From positions 1 to 64,000 of the forward strand of contig LMAJ01000027.1 of NCBI GenBank assembly GCA_001507425.1: 64,000 nt of DNA. Direction: 5' to 3'. The stretch is from Flavobacteriaceae bacterium CRH (GTDB taxonomy: Bacteria; Bacteroidota; Bacteroidia; Flavobacteriales; Flavobacteriaceae). The notes beneath the pieces are model-generated. The model ran no database searches. It was not told where the DNA came from and worked only from the letters and a program-made list of their open reading frames with translations. Position numbers and translations under genes: made by a program. Numbering within the stretch: position 1 is the stretch's first letter; every line of letters starts with the position of its first letter. Shown here piece by piece: positions 61,377 through 64,000 of this stretch.

Positions 61377-63677
61377 ATGAAAAACAAATTAGTCTTACTT
61401 TTTTTAGGATGTGCTGTTTTGGGTTATGCCCAAAAAAAGAACACTAAGAATGCAGTAACAATTAAGCCAAAATCAGAGTTTGTAGCGGAACTAATTTCTA
61501 AAATGACTTTAGATGAAAAATTAGGACAGCTAAATTTACCAACTTCTGGCGATATTACTACAGGACAAGCTAATAGTTCGAATGTTGCAAAAAATATTGC
61601 TGAAGGTAAGGTTGGAGGATTATTCAATATAAAATCAGTACAAAAAATTAAAGAAGTACAAAAGATCGCTGTTGAAAAAAGCCGTTTAAAAATTCCGTTG
61701 CTTTTTGGTATGGATGTAATTCACGGATACGAAACGACATTCCCAATTCCACTTGGATTATCATGTACCTGGGATATGAATTTGATTGAGAGAAGTGCTC
61801 AGATTGCAGCTCAGGAAGCAAGTGCTGACGGAATTAACTGGACATTTTCACCAATGGTAGATATTTCCCGTGATCCTCGTTGGGGAAGAGTTTCTGAAGG
61901 TTCAGGTGAAGATCCGTACTTAGGAAGCCAGATTGCAAAAGCAATGGTAAACGGATACCAACAACATGATCTTTCTAAAAACAACTCAATTTTGGCATGT
62001 GTAAAACACTTCGCTTTATACGGTGCTCCAGAAGGTGGACGTGATTACAATACAGTTGATATGAGCCATATCAGAATGTTTAACGATTATTTTCCTCCAT
62101 ACAAAGCCGCTGTTGATGCAGGTGTAGGTTCAGCGATGGCTTCCTTCAATGAAATTGACGGAATTCCGGCAACAGGAAACAAATGGTTAATGACAGATGT
62201 ATTAAGAAAACAATGGGGTTTTAAAGGTTTTGTAGTAACAGATTTTACAGGAATTCCGGAAATGATCGAACACGGAATGGGTAATTTGCAAGATGTGTCT
62301 GCTTTATCATTAAACGCCGGTGTTGAAATGGACATGGTTGGAGAAGGTTTTCTGACCACTCTGAAAAAATCTTTAGATGAAAACAGAGTAACCATTGCTC
62401 AAATTGACAATGCTGTTAAACTTATTCTAGAAGCAAAATACGATTTAGGTTTATTCCAGGATCCGTACAAATATTGTAATGAAAACAGAGCAAAAACAGA
62501 AATTTTTACTGCAAGCAGCAGAAAAGAAGCACGTCAGATTGCAGCACAATCATTGGTTTTGTTAAAAAATCAAAATCAGGCATTACCGCTTAAAAAATCA
62601 GGAACTATTGCCCTAATCGGACCATTAGCAGATGCCAAAGAAAATATGCCGGGAACGTGGAGCGTAGCTACAAAAATGGAGAATGCTATTTCATTATTGG
62701 CTGGAATTAAAGAAGTTGCAGGAACTTCGACGAAAGTGTTATACGCTAAAGGAAGTAACTTAGATTACGATGAAACTTTTGAAACTAACGCTACCATGTT
62801 TGGAAAAACATTGCACCGTGATGCTCGTTCGAAAGAAGAATTATTGGCAGAAGCTTTAAAAGTCGCCAATCAATCAGATGTAATTGTTGCCGCTTTAGGA
62901 GAATCAGCAGAAATGAGCGGAGAATCCAGCAGCAGAACTAATTTAGAAATTCCGCAAGCACAAAAAGATTTATTAAACGCATTACTAAAAACCGGGAAAC
63001 CAGTTGTTTTAGTATTATTTGACGGACGTCCGTTAGTTTTAACAGACGAAGAAAAAACAGTTCCGGCAATCTTAAACGTTTGGTTTGCAGGAACAGAAGC
63101 AGGTTATGCTATAGCAGATGTTTTATTTGGAGATGTTAATCCATCAGGAAAATTGACAACAACATTCCCAAGAAGCGTTGGTCAGTTGCCAATTTATTAC
63201 GCACACAAAAATACAGGAAGACCACTTTCTAATACAGAAGGTAAATTCGAAAAATTCAGATCAAATTATATTGACGAAAGAAACGAGCCATTATTTCCAT
63301 TCGGATTTGGTTTAAGTTATACCACTTTTGAATATTCAAACGTGAAAATCTCATCTGATAAAATGAATTTCAGCGGAAAACTAAAAGTAACCGTTGATGT
63401 TGCCAATACAGGAAATTATGACGGAAAAGAAACCGTTCAGCTATACATCAGAGATTTAGTGGGTTCAGTTACAAGACCCGTTAGAGAACTGAAAAATTTC
63501 CAAAAAATAACACTTAAAAAAGGGGAGAAACAAACGGTGACTTTTGATATCACGGTTGAAGATTTAAAATTTTATAATTCTGATTTACAATTCGTAGCAG
63601 AACCTGGGCAGTTTGATGTTTTCGTTGGAGGAAATTCAAATGCCGATAAGAAAGTTAGTTTTGAGTTAACTAAATAA
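61377..63677 (+). CDS. GH3 beta-glucosidase (BglX-like)
   Basis: The 766-residue exported enzyme (signal peptide about 1-19) has the GH3 barrel (about 35-370) with SPMVDISRDPRWGR (158-171), KHFALYG (210-216) and the nucleophile Asp289 in GFVVTDFTG. The alpha/beta sandwich (about 390-620) with ESAEMSGESSSR holds the likely acid/base region, and a fibronectin III-like end domain follows (about 665-760). It would release glucose from short beta-glucans, here probably sophoro-oligosaccharides. It starts 10 bp after the hydrolase and ends at a strong terminator. Confidence 0.94.
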   Translation: MKNKLVLLFLGCAVLGYAQKKNTKNAVTIKPKSEFVAELISKMTLDEKLGQLNLPTSGDITTGQANSSNVAKNIAEGKVGGLFNIKSVQKIKEVQKIAVEKSRLKIPLLFGMDVIHGYETTFPIPLGLSCTWDMNLIERSAQIAAQEASADGINWTFSPMVDISRDPRWGRVSEGSGEDPYLGSQIAKAMVNGYQQHDLSKNNSILACVKHFALYGAPEGGRDYNTVDMSHIRMFNDYFPPYKAAVDAGVGSAMASFNEIDGIPATGNKWLMTDVLRKQWGFKGFVVTDFTGIPEMIEHGMGNLQDVSALSLNAGVEMDMVGEGFLTTLKKSLDENRVTIAQIDNAVKLILEAKYDLGLFQDPYKYCNENRAKTEIFTASSRKEARQIAAQSLVLLKNQNQALPLKKSGTIALIGPLADAKENMPGTWSVATKMENAISLLAGIKEVAGTSTKVLYAKGSNLDYDETFETNATMFGKTLHRDARSKEELLAEALKVANQSDVIVAALGESAEMSGESSSRTNLEIPQAQKDLLNALLKTGKPVVLVLFDGRPLVLTDEEKTVPAILNVWFAGTEAGYAIADVLFGDVNPSGKLTTTFPRSVGQLPIYYAHKNTGRPLSNTEGKFEKFRSNYIDERNEPLFPFGFGLSYTTFEYSNVKISSDKMNFSGKLKVTVDVANTGNYDGKETVQLYIRDLVGSVTRPVRELKNFQKITLKKGEKQTVTFDITVEDLKFYNSDLQFVAEPGQFDVFVGGNSNADKKVSFELTK

Positions 63678-63697
63678 TTGGTTTGTTAATTAGTAAT

Positions 63698-63730
63698 GCC
63701 CTTCGTACTGGTTATACGAAGGGCTTTTTT
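63698..63730 (+). terminator. Intrinsic terminator after the GH3 gene
   Basis: GCCCTTCGTA (63698-63707) pairs with TACGAAGGGC (63715-63724) around a 7-base loop, followed by six T. It ends the susCD-GH144-GH3 transcript. Confidence 0.9.
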
Positions 63731-63810
63731 ATAAACTTAAGAATTCAACAAGTAAGAATTTATATATGTTTTGAATTTTTGCACTTAAAAATAATAGACA
63801 AATAGAAAAA

Positions 63811-64000
63811 ATGAAAAAGATTTATTTAATACAACTTTTGATGATTTTGATTGGATTTACCATCAAAACATCAGCACAAAACTCAAGTATTCCCGGAAAA
63901 ACAGAATGGTTTGACCCAAATAAGACAGCTACAACTTATTGTAATCCAATAAATATAGGTTACAATTACACTACAAATAATCATAACGGAATTCCTGAAT
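63811..64000 (+). CDS. Exported protein, possibly GH43-like, cut by the window end
   Basis: An ATG at 63811 opens a frame that runs to the last base, 63 complete codons. It encodes a signal peptide (MKKIYLIQLLMILIGFTIKT, then SAQ) and a mature start with EWFDPNKTATTYCNPINIGY. The TYCNP...NIGYNY pattern resembles the opening of five-bladed-propeller GH43-like proteins found in Bacteroidota PULs. Only the N-terminus is visible, so the family is tentative. It follows the GH3 terminator by about 80 bp and would be a separate transcript of the same locus. Confidence 0.55.
   Translation, partial: MKKIYLIQLLMILIGFTIKTSAQNSSIPGKTEWFDPNKTATTYCNPINIGYNYTTNNHNGIPE

Noticed and set aside
1..64000. tRNA or rRNA genes
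   Set aside because: Reading for TTCGA-type T-loops with matching acceptor stems gave no convincing case; a tRNAscan run would settle it.

Overview
The window looks like chromosomal DNA of a Flavobacterium-like member of the Bacteroidota. The evidence is strong A+T richness, a SusC/SusD pair, a large secreted enzyme with a type IX secretion C-terminal sorting domain, carboxypeptidase-regulatory-like domains, and several TAnnTTTG promoter -7 boxes. The genes are mostly vertical, housekeeping-type genes. I see no transposase, integrase, phage structural gene, rRNA, tRNA or CRISPR array.

Layout. 78-6352 is a minus-strand block: a barrel-like exported protein, aroE, a TPR protein, a class III aminotransferase and an OstA-like protein. 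A GH13 lipoprotein amylase follows at 6726-8597. The next minus operon runs exported superoxide dismutase, acyl-CoA-binding protein, phosphatidylserine decarboxylase, cdsA and a LUD protein (8682-11886), followed upstream by ftsH and rsfS (12003-14315). birA is divergent from rsfS. 15398-17229 holds an SRPBCC protein, pyrE and a Nudix hydrolase, with pyrE and the Nudix gene head to head. 17230-21897 is more accessory: an XRE regulator, repeat-rich spacers, a YbjQ-zinc ribbon protein and an M14 peptidase. 21898-29723 has a DbpA-like helicase, phnA, coaD, two zinc-ribbon membrane proteins, ddl, a PASTA protein and an RluD enzyme. 29883-34522 is a minus block: an ABC ATPase, a sulfurtransferase, DUF1398, an alpha/beta hydrolase and MscS. 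A T9SS-secreted pectate-lyase-like protein follows (34915-37914). 37993-42945 is minus: a thioesterase, a saccharopine-dehydrogenase-like protein, a frameshifted RDD gene, an Na+/H+ antiporter and a rhomboid protease. 43418-51612 holds dnaK, a lipoprotein, a CarboxypepD_reg-like membrane protein, corA and pta-ackA.

From 51716 to the right edge lies a polysaccharide utilization locus: a membrane-spanning propeller/triple-tyrosine/HTH regulator, SusC, SusD, a GH144-type endo-beta-1,2-glucanase, a secreted serine hydrolase, a GH3 beta-glucosidase and the start of a possible GH43-like gene cut by the window end. The parts fit sensing, uptake and complete hydrolysis of a beta-1,2-glucan.

The most unusual non-coding feature is the intergenic DNA. 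Many gaps carry palindromes whose arms are short tandem arrays, most often with a period of 8 bp (also 7 and 10). The word differs from gap to gap but the architecture is the same. Two gaps also carry copies of a structured element that may be the Flavo-1 RNA. All function calls rest on reading motifs by eye; no database search was run.
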